In this document: piece after piece, positions 44,660 to 55,900 of the stretch
Position numbering within the stretch: position 1 is the first letter of the stretch
Layout of the letters: each line of letters begins with the position of its first letter
Source: Rhyacophila brunnea
Lineage: Eukaryota > Arthropoda > Insecta > Trichoptera > Rhyacophilidae
Direction: 5' to 3'
Length of the DNA: 64,000 nucleotides
Assembly: GCA_022495005.1 (NCBI GenBank)
Contig: JAGYXB010001948.1
Location: forward strand, 620,001-684,000
The notes under the pieces: model-generated
Told to the model about the DNA's origin: nothing
Seen by the model: only the letters and a program-made list of their open reading frames with translations
Databases searched by the model: none
Position numbers and translations under genes: made by a program

Positions 44660-47205
44660 GTCACTTCATAACTTTGCACTCCGATGAAATCGTATCCTAT
44701 CCTGATGAAAAAGTGGAAGAGTTTTACGAGGAAATAACTTCCTTGAAAAATAAAAGTAAATGCCACTTCAACATCATAATGGGAGATTTCAATGCACGTA
44801 TTGGATCATACCAAAGAGATGACGTAGCGGTCGGACATTTCGGACATGGCTCAAGGGATGGTAGAGGAGACATGCTTGTGGAGTTTGCTGAAACCAACAA
44901 TCTTCACATCATGAATTCCTTTTTTCAACATAAACCTACACGTAAATGGACGTGGATAAGCCCGACAGGAAAGACCAGCGAAATCGATTACATCATCACT
45001 GACAGAAAATATACATTTTTAAACTGTAAGGTGATCAATCAGTTTAACACCGGCAGTGATCACCGGATGGTGAGATGTAAGATATGATTGAACGTCAAAT
45101 CAGAAAGATCCAAACTGCAGAAGAAGTCAAATGCTCGCGTATACCTGCAGAACAATACTGAATTCCAAAATGAACTCAAAAATGCACTATCGGCTTTCTT
45201 AGATGAGAACGAAACCGTTTCCCTATCCAACGCGGAGGATATAACGAATATTATTCTAAAATGTGCAGAAAAAACAGGCGTAAAAGCTCAGAAGTTACAC
45301 CTTCCACCAAGCTTTCGAAGGCAACATTGAATCTTATGGAGCAGAGAAGGAAAACCAAGAGCGATAGACAGGCACAAAACGATATAGAGTTTTCATCACT
45401 TTGCAAAACCCTCCGAAGGAAGATTAGAGAAGACCTTCGTAAATTCAATGTAAACCTCATACAAGCAATTGTGAAAGCAAGCAGAAGTTTAAACAAAAAC
45501 AAGCAATGCTTGTCGATAGGAAAACGTCAAATCACAGCACTAAAAGTAAAAGATGGTTCTATCGTCAGAAATTGGGAACACTTGTTAAGCCGAGTTGAAA
45601 AGTTCTACAGCGATCTCTACAGTGATGACACTGACAATACGACTATAGACTTAGATCTTCAGAGGAATGGAAATTCGGAAGACCATACTCCCGAAATTAC
45701 ATCCTGGGAAGTAACCCATGCTTTAAATTACATGAAAAGTGGGAAAGCCCCCGGGGAAGACGGCTTAACGATAGATATCCTCAAAAAAGCAGGAAAGGAT
45801 GCACATGAAGTACTTGCACAATTGTTCACAGCCTGCATATGCAAAGAGGATGTCCCAGAGGTATGGAAAAATGCCAGCATTGTCATTCTTCACAAAAAAG
45901 GTGACAGAAAAGACCTAGCAAATTATCGTCCAATAAGTCTACTCCCTATTCTCTACAAGACGTTCACAAAAATTCTCTCAAACCGTCTGCAAAATGTACT
46001 AGACGAGAACCAACCGAGAGAACAAGCCGGATTTAGAGGAGGATACAGAACTATGGACCATATCCAAGTCGTCAGAGAAATCATAGAGCGGTACCAGGAA
46101 TACAAACTGCCACTATGCATGGGTTTTATAGACTATGAGGAGGCGTTTGATTCGATAAAGAAATGTTCAATACTCGACGCACTCAGAAAACAAGGAATCC
46201 CTGGACGCTATATAAATATTTTCAATAATATATACAGTAGCGCAACAGCATCTGTAAATCTCCATAAACCATCGCGCAGATTTCCTATCAGCAAAGGAGT
46301 CCGACAAGGTGATACAATCTCACCTAAACTATTTACAACTACCCTTGAAGACTTATTCAGGCAACTTGACTGGAATGACAAAGGGATCCCCATAAATGGA
46401 GAATACCTGAGTCATCTGCGCTTTGCCGATGACATAGTAATTTTCTTGCAAGACTCAGAAGACCTCCAAAGCAGAATGCAGGAACTCGCTGAAGTAAGCA
46501 ACAAAGTAGGTTTGAAAATAAATTTAACAAAGACGAAAGTCATGTTCAACTGCTTTGCAGGCCAAAAAGAGATCCTCATCAATGGCACTCAGCTCGAACA
46601 GGTGAAACACAACATCTATCTGGGACAACAAGAGTGTCTATAGATGGATGTATATTTAATGAAATTGTTCGCAGAGTAAAGCTAGGCCGGAGTGCTTTTG
46701 GCCACCTGAATAATGTCTTCAAAGTGACCTTCCACTGTGCCTAAAGCGCAAAGTGTTCAACTAGTGTGTGCTTCCCCTGATCACATATACGTGTGAAACA
46801 TGGACCCTAAGTAAAAGAGAGATCCAGAAACTTAGAGTAGCACAACGTGGTATGGAGATGTGCATGCTGGGTATAACGCGAAAGGACAAAAGAGGAATGA
46901 GTGGATAAGGAAGCAGAGAAGGGTTTGCGATGTAATAGAGTTTATTAAAAGCCTTAAATGGAGATGGGCTGGACACATAGCTCGAAAAAGAGACAATCGT
47001 TGGACAAATCTAGTCATCCAGTGGTATCCAAGAAGTACAAAACGTCCACAAGGTAGACCTAGAGGCCGCTGGATCGATGAAATGATAAAGTTCTGCGGAA
47101 GTACGTGGCAACGCAATGCACAGGACCGAGAGAAGTGGAAGCAACTTGAAGAGGCTTTCATCCAGCAGTGGATTGATTCAGGCTGATGATGATGATGATG
47201 ATATT
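44660..47205 (+). mobile_element. RTE-like non-LTR retrotransposon 2, 5' truncated
   Basis: Starts inside the endonuclease domain, so the 5' end is missing, and finishes with (TGATGA)n directly after the stop at 47184-47186, the hallmark tail of this LINE type. A different lineage from the 17-20 kb LINE. Confidence 0.85.
44674..47186 (+). pseudogene. LINE endonuclease/reverse transcriptase remnant (copy 2)
   Basis: Endonuclease C-part: MGDFNARIG, SGSDHR-like NTGSDHRMVR (44674-45087), ended by a stop at 45087. The frame reopens (45088-45330), then shifts. The RT frame 45261-46643 holds KSGKAPGEDGL, LHKKGDRKDLANYRPISLL, GFIDYEEAFDS, GVRQGDTISPKLF and FADD. A further shift near 46620 and stops precede the C-terminal W-R-W-A-G-H-I-A-R region (46860-47186). 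Not functional as it stands. Confidence 0.88.
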
Positions 47206-47620
47206 AATACAAGTGAATATCATATTTTTGATCTAATTTAATGTGAGGTAATAAGTCGAAGAGGCGTATCAGTGCAGTAAAAAAGTGAAAAAAGAAAACC
47301 AACACTAGCACTAACAAAAACCAACCAAATTGATACTATACTATTATAATGCTACTTCTTCACAAAGGCATAAGCCAGGCGAATGTTGTTGCCCTTTGAT
47401 GCGTGTTGAAACACCGACACTGTGTCGATAGACGAAGAATATTTGCCGGCCAACGCGTTAGTCGCCCTCTTCATAATGGTAAGCACCACAAGACTACTAA
47501 TGTTTGCATGACTTTAGCAATTGTGAAGACCCAGCATAATATGTTTAAGATTAAATTAATAGGGTATTCAATAATTCATCTAATTTTTATTTTTTAAACT
47601 ATTACTTTGAAAATTACGAA

Positions 47621-47700
47621 AAATGGCAGCCTCCATAGCTAATTGGTAGTGCTACACTGATAAATGGTGGTAATGAGTTTGAATCCCGGTTTGATTAAAG
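47621..47700 (+). repeat. tRNA-like sequence (SINE head or tRNA pseudogene)
   Basis: CCATAGCTAATTGGTAGTGC resembles an A-box region and GAGTTTGAATCCCGG a B box at tRNA spacing, but the acceptor stem does not pair and the anticodon arm is poor. Not a working tRNA. Confidence 0.5.
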
Positions 47701-48180
47701 ATTATTGTTTCCCAATAATGATGTAGGTAGGTAAGTATAATTTTAAGTTTACGTTCTCCTCTTCTCACTTCCCATGATACCAAAATAAAAACTAGCAACA
47801 CCTGTTTTTGTATCAAACGAAAGTATCAATAAGTCTACCTTTAACGTAGGTATCGATACTGATTCCGTATCAAAAAGTATATAATTTTGATATTCCTGAA
47901 AAGGAGGTTTCCCGGCGCATCGTATCCCGTCCGTATGCATAGAATAATTGCGTCACCTTACAAATAGTAATCTATATATATATATATAAAACAAGTCGGG
48001 TTAGTTACACCGTTTATAACTCAAGAACCGCTGGACCGATTTTTATGATCTTTGATTTGTTGGATTTGTCTCCGCCCCGAATATCAGAATAACTATTAAA
48101 ACACCGGATAAATTACGGAAAAAATAAATTATGAAGAAAAATCATTTTCTCATACATTTTGTATGGAACGGCTTTTGACC

Positions 48181-48827
48181 TTAGACTATAGATACATCTA
48201 GACGCCACCCGTTGCATTGCTAAATGAAGCCGCGTGCCTTGCGTTTGGTTCGTGAGCGAGCGAACGCATTCGTCTACAAATGTTCGAGACCATAGACAAT
48301 TTTGCTAGTGCTCGCCCAAAGTGCTCGCACTAGACGCTCAGAATTAAAATATAATTTTCTATTTTTTTACGTTATATAGTATTTTTAAGCCCTCAAAATG
48401 CAAACATTAGATAAAGATATCCATAATTTAAGTTATTTTAAAGAAACACTACGTCACTGATATTAAAATACAAATAAATTATCACGAACATGTATCAACT
48501 TACTTATGAAACGTAATACCATCTTCTTGCTTATCAGTACGGCTACCACATTTTAAGACAACACACAGAACCATCTTTTCTACTTAATTAACCAAACATA
48601 TTTACCACTGACTTTATGTTTAACACAAAAAATATCAATTTTAGCAACACGAGCTAGCAAGTTATCGACGCTATGTGAAGCGTTTCGCCCCGATTTGATG
48701 GCGATACTTTTGGAAACTGGCTTGTAGCTGGTAGACCTTTTATCTTACTCTAGCGCGTGTCGCAGCGATTGTAAGGGTGCCGAATACTTTCTCACTCGCA
48801 CTCATGCATCGTTTTTGTTCAGGCCAT
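48181..48827. mobile_element. Unclassified 647-bp insert in Helitron 3 with 10-bp TSD
   Basis: Helitrons 1 and 2 are continuous at this point (gcttttgactgatatcgatg). Here gcttttgacc occurs at 48171-48180 and again at 48828-48837, with 647 bp of unrelated sequence between. The ends (ttagactatagatacatc / gtttttgttcaggccat) are not inverted repeats, there is no poly(A) or tRNA head, and no frame. Confidence 0.7.
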
Positions 48828-49064
48828 GCTTTTGACCGATATTGATGAATTTGAACGATGAACCTCGCGCATTCGAAAAGTAAGAAAATCACAAAAAAAT
48901 TAAATCTGTATACAACGCCATCATACATGACAGAAACAATAAACAAGAAACAAACAAACAAAAGATTCTTTCTGATAGTCGAAATGTCTAACTGTCAATG
49001 GTGTAGTGTGCCCAACATTTCGTGCTTCATGTCAGCAGCTCAATTTGCTTAAAAACGATACTCT

Positions 49065-49680
49065 TTGGGATATGACTCCTCGAAACCACCTGAACTGTGG
49101 AACAAGTACAAGGATGACATGTCAGAAGACATTTTACATCGAATTCGTGTCAGTTCAGGGAATCCCGATCTTGAGGTGAATGAGGAGATACATAACCAGG
49201 CTTTGCTTTTGATCGAATACATGTGTTACCTCATGTGCGGCAGTTTGTTAGACAAGTTAGGAATGCCAACGCCACATCGTGGAATGAACGACGCTTTCAA
49301 TCGAAAATTGGAACGTGAACGTGAATATGATCGAGATGCATTGAACCAATCAGTTCGAATGGATGTAGGTACCACTGTTGAACCCCCAACAGAAAGAAGT
49401 GTACGATACGTTAATGAAGGCAATTGATGATGGAAATGGTGGCTTATTTTTCCTCGACGCGCCCAGTGGAACTGGGAAGACATTCCTCATGTCATTGATT
49501 TTGGCTACTGTTCGTGCGAGATCCGACAATGCTACAGCAGTTGCTTCTTCTGGGATAGCAGCTACGTTGATAGAAGGATGCCGAACGTCTCATTCAACGT
49601 TGAAATTGCCCTTAAACCTTCAAACGACTGAAAAACCGAAAAGTCGGCCAACCATCTGCTTTGTTCGTTTTCGCACCTGA
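49065..49680 (+). pseudogene. Helitron Pif1-like helicase, N-terminal part (copy 3)
   Basis: KPPELWNKYKDDMSEDILHR, GMPTPHRGMNDAF, then (after a frame change near 49370) PQQKEVYDTLMKAID and the Walker A box DAPSGTGKTFLMS, motif Ia ASSGIAATL and a truncated end after TTEKPK. Everything beyond is deleted; the next bases are already the Helitron 3' region. Walker A residues G-T-G-K-T are intact here. Confidence 0.85.
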
Positions 49681-49866
49681 CAACAAAACGAAAAATGTCG
49701 TATATCACAAGGTGATTAAATGAAGGGATAATGGGTTGCACTCGGGTTGATTACCCGAGTGCAACCCATCCAGCAAATAGTTTAACAGAAAGTAGTGCGA
49801 CAATGCTACGCGAATCATTTCGATTCGCTTCAATAAAGCAAATGCCTTGCTGCCACGTGAATTACA

Positions 49867-50114
49867 TTCTTTTTTTTCTTTTAACCATGTCCGATCCTAA
49901 TAGGATCATATGGGCCTCCACAGAGAGGAGGAATGTATTAATAGATTTTAATTTTACGAGAAATGGATGTCAGCCACTTGCTCAACCATTTAGGTCCATA
50001 CTCTGACTCATGCACAAATTGAAAAACAATATATGAACTTGCCAGACCCAGGATTCAAACCTGGGACCCTCGATACTATAGACCGGCGCTTAATCCACGG
50101 GGCCATCGTGGGTG
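49867..50114 (-). repeat. tRNA-derived SINE inside Helitron 3
   Basis: As in Helitrons 1 and 2. The B box here reads GGTTTGAATCC on the - strand. Confidence 0.82.
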
Positions 50115-50309
50115 TGCAGTGTGTACAGTTCAATGTAATTAAAATACTTTTAATTTTGATTTGATTTTTGCACATTTATTGAACTTATTCATTTTGAGTA
50201 TTCATTTTAACTTAATAAAAAACTGAATTTAATTCAGCTAATAAGTTAACACAAGATTATTGATTCTGAGGCGGTACGAAGTTTGCCGGGTCAGCTAGTA
50301 TAATATATA

Positions 50310-51143
50310 ATATATTACCATTTTTTGTAGGTCGAAGTAATTATTTTAAATCGCACTGTACCTACATATTTTAACCAATTTTACTGCAGTTTTTCTTCAT
50401 AACCGTTGTTATGGGCGACTAGAATTTTTACGATTAGTACGCACCGTACACTCAACCATATACTTACACGATAACAAAATTGCGAGTATTACTGAAATAG
50501 TAATATTAGATATCTGGAGTATAAGCTCAAGTGATTTAGATAAATATAATTTTAAAGAAAATAAATAGTGTCTATTGTTAGTCGGCATAGATAACTGTAA
50601 GTTAAGTTTCACTAACTAAGTAACTATTATTAAGTTATAATTAATTCAGACTGTATTAATTATGAAATAGAAAAGATGTGTCATACGAAGAAGACGTGAA
50701 ATTTATCGACATTAGTAAATTAAAAATTACCACGGCTAAAAATATCGCATCGCCAACATTAATTTGATTGTAGGAGTGAACTAGTAGGTTTCGAATAACT
50801 CGGTACTGTGATAGCAAACGGTTATAACTAGTATTTTTGTACACAATTTAACAGGAGAGAAAAAACAAAGTTCTGAAATCAGTCTGATAAGTTTGTTCAT
50901 AAGATATTAATAAAAATAAGCGGGATTAGCATCCCAACACAAGCCTTTGATCATTTCTTTTAAACAGATTAAAGTTTTATTGTTATCTTTAATTTTAAGC
51001 AAATGTATTTTTTTTTGCCATATCAACTTTTTTCACATTTGGTCAGATGCAGATATATTTTGACGTCATGTACTTAAATGGAATAAAACCTAAAGAGTGA
51101 AAAAAACTGCAGTTATAAACGTCTGCCATCACAGTATCGAACT
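50310..51143. other. AT-rich spacer
   Basis: No domain, repeat end or RNA gene seen; the short - strand frames at 50409-50844 look like chance. Confidence 0.4.
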
Positions 51144-51390
51144 ATTTTTTCCGACCATTTCCGATTCTGATAAGATGATATGTACCTCCACGGAGTGGAG
51201 GTTTGTATTATCAGATTTTGTTTTTACGAGAAATGGATGTCAGCCACTTGCTCAACCTATTAGGTCCATACTCTGACTCATATTAACATATATTTGAAAA
51301 ACAATATGTGTACTTGTCAGACCCAGGATTCGAACCTGGGAACCACGTCGCTATAGGCCGACGCTTAAACCGCGCGGCCATCGTGGGTAT
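51144..51390 (-). repeat. tRNA-derived SINE, stand-alone, well preserved
   Basis: On the - strand: GATGGCCGCGCGGTTTAAGC (A box), CAGGTTCGAATCCTGG (B box), body CCTAATAGGTTGAGCAAGTG, CCTCCACTCCGTGGAGGT hairpin, and end ATCTTATCAGAATCGGAAAT. The head resembles a Leu- or Ser-type tRNA. Confidence 0.85.
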
Positions 51391-51791
51391 ACGTACAATA
51401 AATACCCTTATGAGCCCCTAAAATATTTTCACAAAAATAACGAATTGTATTTAAAATTAACAACAAAGGTTTACCATAAACTTCTTGTGTTATTTGACGG
51501 ATACATTATATAATATCCCCGCGTATTCTCTGATAAAAAAAACGAGTAGAATTCTCTTCTACTTTTGGTGCTGTTCTCTATAGAATGTTGGCAACCATCT
51601 TGCAGTACACTACCCTTATCCTAGGCCAGTTGTACCAGATCTCCTTTGCTTTGAACAATAAGTCATTTAAATGGTTAGTTCAATTTTTGGAAACGACTTG
51701 AAAAATACTGTGAGCAACATACATTAATAACAAATAATAGGAATTTTAATATATAATTGAATAATCGAATATAATATAAATATAAGTTGCG

Positions 51792-52344
51792 AAGAGTGGA
51801 AGTTGGTTGTTAAAATTCGATAAAGATAGTGCACACTAAACATTATCAGTCATACTTATTTGTTTCCATTGAACTAAGAATACAATTTACAGATTGTGCC
51901 GGTTAGTTATTAAAATTTAATAAAACCCTGTCTAAACCAAACCATAACAGTGTAAGTATGCTATAGGCGATCCGACAAAAATAGTGCTCATTTTTTCAGT
52001 CATACTTATTTGTTTTCGTTGAATTAACAATAGGTACGTATTACAGAGGGTGTGGGTTAGTTTTTTTTAAAATTCATTAAGCGTTGCCCAAATCAAACCG
52101 TGATAGATGATAAATATTCTTCTATCTATAAAATATCTAAAATATGTATGGTTTAACTACATAATTTTGGATGTTTTATAGATAAATGAATATTTTTTGA
52201 CGTAATTCAATTTCCAAAACTAACAAACACTATCAGATCAACACATTGTGGTATTAGTTCAATGAAAACAAATACATTTGACTGTTTAACAAAGCTTAGT
52301 GTGGACTATTTATATCGGATCTTAACAGCCTACCTCCACCACTG
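51792..52344. mobile_element. TIR element with internal tandem units (about 550 bp)
   Basis: Left AGTGGAAGTTGGTTGTTAAA-attcgata and right, reverse-complemented, AGTGGTGGAGGTAGGCTGTT-aagatccgata. Two direct units of about 145 bp (each with cagtcatacttatttgttt) follow the left end. Related sequence at 16840-17110. TSD not found. Confidence 0.6.
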
Positions 52345-52823
52345 GTAAATAATATATAGTAGTTAATATATACGAAAATAATAAACGTCAAAATATAATT
52401 CACAAAAAATATACATTATACTCGTATTTCTGTTCTAAATAAATAGTTTTGGTTTTTTTTTTATGATAAGGCATAACAATATTTGAGAATATTATTTCAA
52501 CCGATCTGATTTTAATCTTATCAAGCAGGCGTTAGTTGCTTATCAGAAAAATATCAAACACAATTATTACCTATTTGAACTTGGATTTTACTTAATTATA
52601 AGTATTTTATATATTTTTTTTAAAAAGATAAGATAATTATATATCATGTTACCAGATGCGGCAAGTGTATGTAGATACAGTTGGAAACTACTGTTCTAGT
52701 TCCTGTATCATGTAATGTGCAACGATTATTTTAGTTTATTTTAATCCAATTTATGAAAAATGTCGAAGTGGGCAATAAAAAAGTTTAAAAACCACTGTGT
52801 TGGCCAATAATGCATGTTGGAGA

Positions 52824-52831
52824 TATAAATA
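52824..52831 (+). promoter_or_regulatory. Possible TATA box of SDR-C
   Basis: TATAAATA about 100 bp upstream of the SDR-C start codon. AT-rich context makes chance likely. Confidence 0.2.
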
Positions 52832-52929
52832 GAATAGAAATAAATAATTAAATTTTGATAGATTCATTTTTAAAAACTTAGTGCACTACCTTATATTCTA
52901 TTAAACAGGAAAACGAATTGTTAAGTTAA

Positions 52930-55900
52930 ATGTCATCCACCATGATGAACACAATACTGCTTGGATACACTGGCCCGGCTATTTTGCTAATTATAGCACT
53001 GTTGTTGGTTGCTTTCAAGATATACGCTATACTCACAATGGGGATATACAAAGGCACTGAAAGATTAGAAGGGAAGACATTTGTTGTAACTGGAGCTAAC
53101 TCAGGTAACTTGAAATGCTATATTTGAGGGTATTTTATATAAAATCCTCATTAGAATATCTATATGACCTGTGGTCTTTTCTAAATTACTTGTATTCTGT
53201 CACCTTGGATGACCTTCTACAGGTATGTATAGGTAAATCGATTTACAGTGGCACTATGGGTACGGCAAATGCGGCTTACAGTTGCAGTGGTATTGTTTGC
53301 TAGCATTGATACAGGCATTGTCGCAAGCAATTCAATACACGCGCGAATCGCCTATGGTGCCACTGTAGAATGATTTACCTATAACTGACGCTGAAATTTA
53401 CTAAAACAACAGGAAAATTCTGTCAAGAGATACTTGGAGACTCCACGTGGTGCATGTAGTCCAGCCAGAGAGTAAATTTGTAAGAAGAATAAAAATATTT
53501 GTAGATTATGTTATAATTTGTTAATTTTATAGGAATTGGTCTGGAGTCAGCAAAAGATTTTGCGAAAAGAGGGGCTAGAGTTGTAATGGTTTGTAGAGAT
53601 ATGAAAAAAGCCGAGTTAGTCAAAAAGGATATTGTATATGAGACTGGAAGTACGAATATATCTGTAAGTATTCATTGTTTTCTTTTTATATGGATGTGGA
53701 CTAAAATGTGGGTACCTAGTAACATGATTTGTATTATAATAACCTTGGATATAGTTGCAAATGGAAAATTTCATTCTTTATGATTGTTGTTGTTATTTCT
53801 GTACAACAATTTTCGTTAAATAATTCAGCAATTATGAGTGTTTTAGTAAAAAAATACAAATAAAACATATTTCATAACCCACTCAAATATTATGTAAATT
53901 GTAATTTCAAAGGTCGGTCAGAATTTTTAAAGAAAGATAACACAATCATTGGACTTCGTATATTGTAGCAAACGTTTCAATTGCCAAAGTCTCAAAGTCG
54001 ACTCATGATTTCGCCGCCTGTGTACACGGCGAATATTGCGCATTATAAAGAGTATTACTTCGAAGGATTGTATTAAACTATATTATTTTGGAATTCTAGT
54101 TGGTGCATGTGGACTTTTCCGACTTATCCAGTGTGAGAAAGTGCGCCAAAGAGATTTTGGACAGAGAACCCAAGATTGATGTTTTACTGAACAACGCAGG
54201 TGCGGCTGGGGTTGGCTTGACGACGACAGCCGATGGATTGGAAATAATAATGCAAACAAATCATTTTGGGCCTTTCCTCTTAACAAATCTCCTTCTTGGT
54301 TAGTTGACTTTTCTTTCAGTGTATTTTGTATTGGTAAATTTTGCAAAACTGCTTGTAACATTAATCATACTACCACACATACCAATAAAAAAAAGAAACA
54401 AATTAGAATTTAATAACTTATTATGTGATATAAAATTCTTACTAAACTAATTAATTATTCTTTTTTGTTGACTATGACCGATACTAATAGGATCATTATG
54501 GGCCTTCACGGACTGGAGGTTTGCATTAATAGATTTTTTGTTTTTACGAGAAATGGATGTTAGCCACTTGCTCAACCTATTAGGTCTATACTCTTAGTTA
54601 CTCCAAACATACATTGTAAAACAATATGTGCATTTGCCAGAACTAGGATTTTAACATGGGATCCACGACATTATAACCCGACGCGTAATCCGCTTGGCCA
54701 TATAGTGTGCGTCAGTTATTAGATACATCTCATTTAAAATATGTTTAGTATGTTTGGATAATTTAATACAGAGCTGGGCTTAATTAGAATAGAAGAGTAC
54801 CATTTATAAGGTTATTATTTTAATACATAAAGTGACTAATATGTATTAGTTTTTCTTTTAAGCTCGTTTGGAAAAAGAAGTGATTCGCTTTAATTGGCTT
54901 TAATAATTCATCTATTTCTGATGTTAGCTTGATAATTGAATCATTATTTTTTTTGGTTTTTTCACAGATCAAATCAAAAAGTCAGCACCAAGCCGGATCG
55001 TAAATGTGTCATCGATAGCGCACATGTATTCTAATTTAGATTTGAAAAATCTCACCATGAAGGACGTTACATCGGAAATTAGACTTTACTCCAACACGAA
55101 GCTGTGCAACATTTTGTTCACAAACGAATTGGCTTCGAGATTAAAAGGGACAGGTAAATATCAACAAATAATTTATGATCATACAAACTATAACGTAGTG
55201 GTACTACACTAAAATGTTTCTGGTTAGTCGGATTCAAGCCCCGATGGATATTCTCACCAGTAATTTATTTAATACATTATTATATTAGTATTTTGTAATA
55301 CATTTATATTATTAGGATTTCAATACATGAGATATATATTTTTTGTACTGAATTTATTATAATAGGAATTTATATTTTCATTTACGATATAAATATGTGC
55401 CACGAAATAGGTTCTTCAGCTAGGTATCAGACGCACGTGTGCTACCTCTTGGATATCACTGGGATACCGAACATAATCTTTTGAATATGTATATACATAG
55501 GCATACATGCATTTGTATATAAAATATAATGTTAAAAAATAAAAAAAAAACTGTATTCGCAAATGATTTGTGTATGTTCTATTATTTTCATACAATTTAT
55601 TTAGAAAACACATTTTAAATACATATAAAAATAATATGATTTGATATTGAACATTGAAAAGCTGATTTTTTTTCAATCTGTGTACCTACACATACCAGTT
55701 TTCAATTGACTAAACGCAAAGTATGTAAGGTTATGTTTAAGACCCACCTAAGATAATCCGACTAATGTCACTATGAAAAATGCAACCTTTTCAGTTTCAG
55801 TAACAATACTAATTGTCGTTTGGAATTCCTGCGTTGAATTAGACCACCTACCTAAATAATAAGTTTTTTTTATCTATGTTACCTATCTTATTGTTTATGA

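Larger units (their letters stand above)
47996..50299 (+). mobile_element. Helitron copy 3 (2304 bp, with a 647-bp insert)
   Basis: Begins TCGGGTTAGTTACACC and ends GCCGGGTCAGCTAGT. Contains a helicase remnant with Walker A (49065-49680), an antisense SINE (49867-50114) and a foreign insert (48181-48827). An AT microsatellite precedes the 5' end as in copy 2. Confidence 0.87.
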
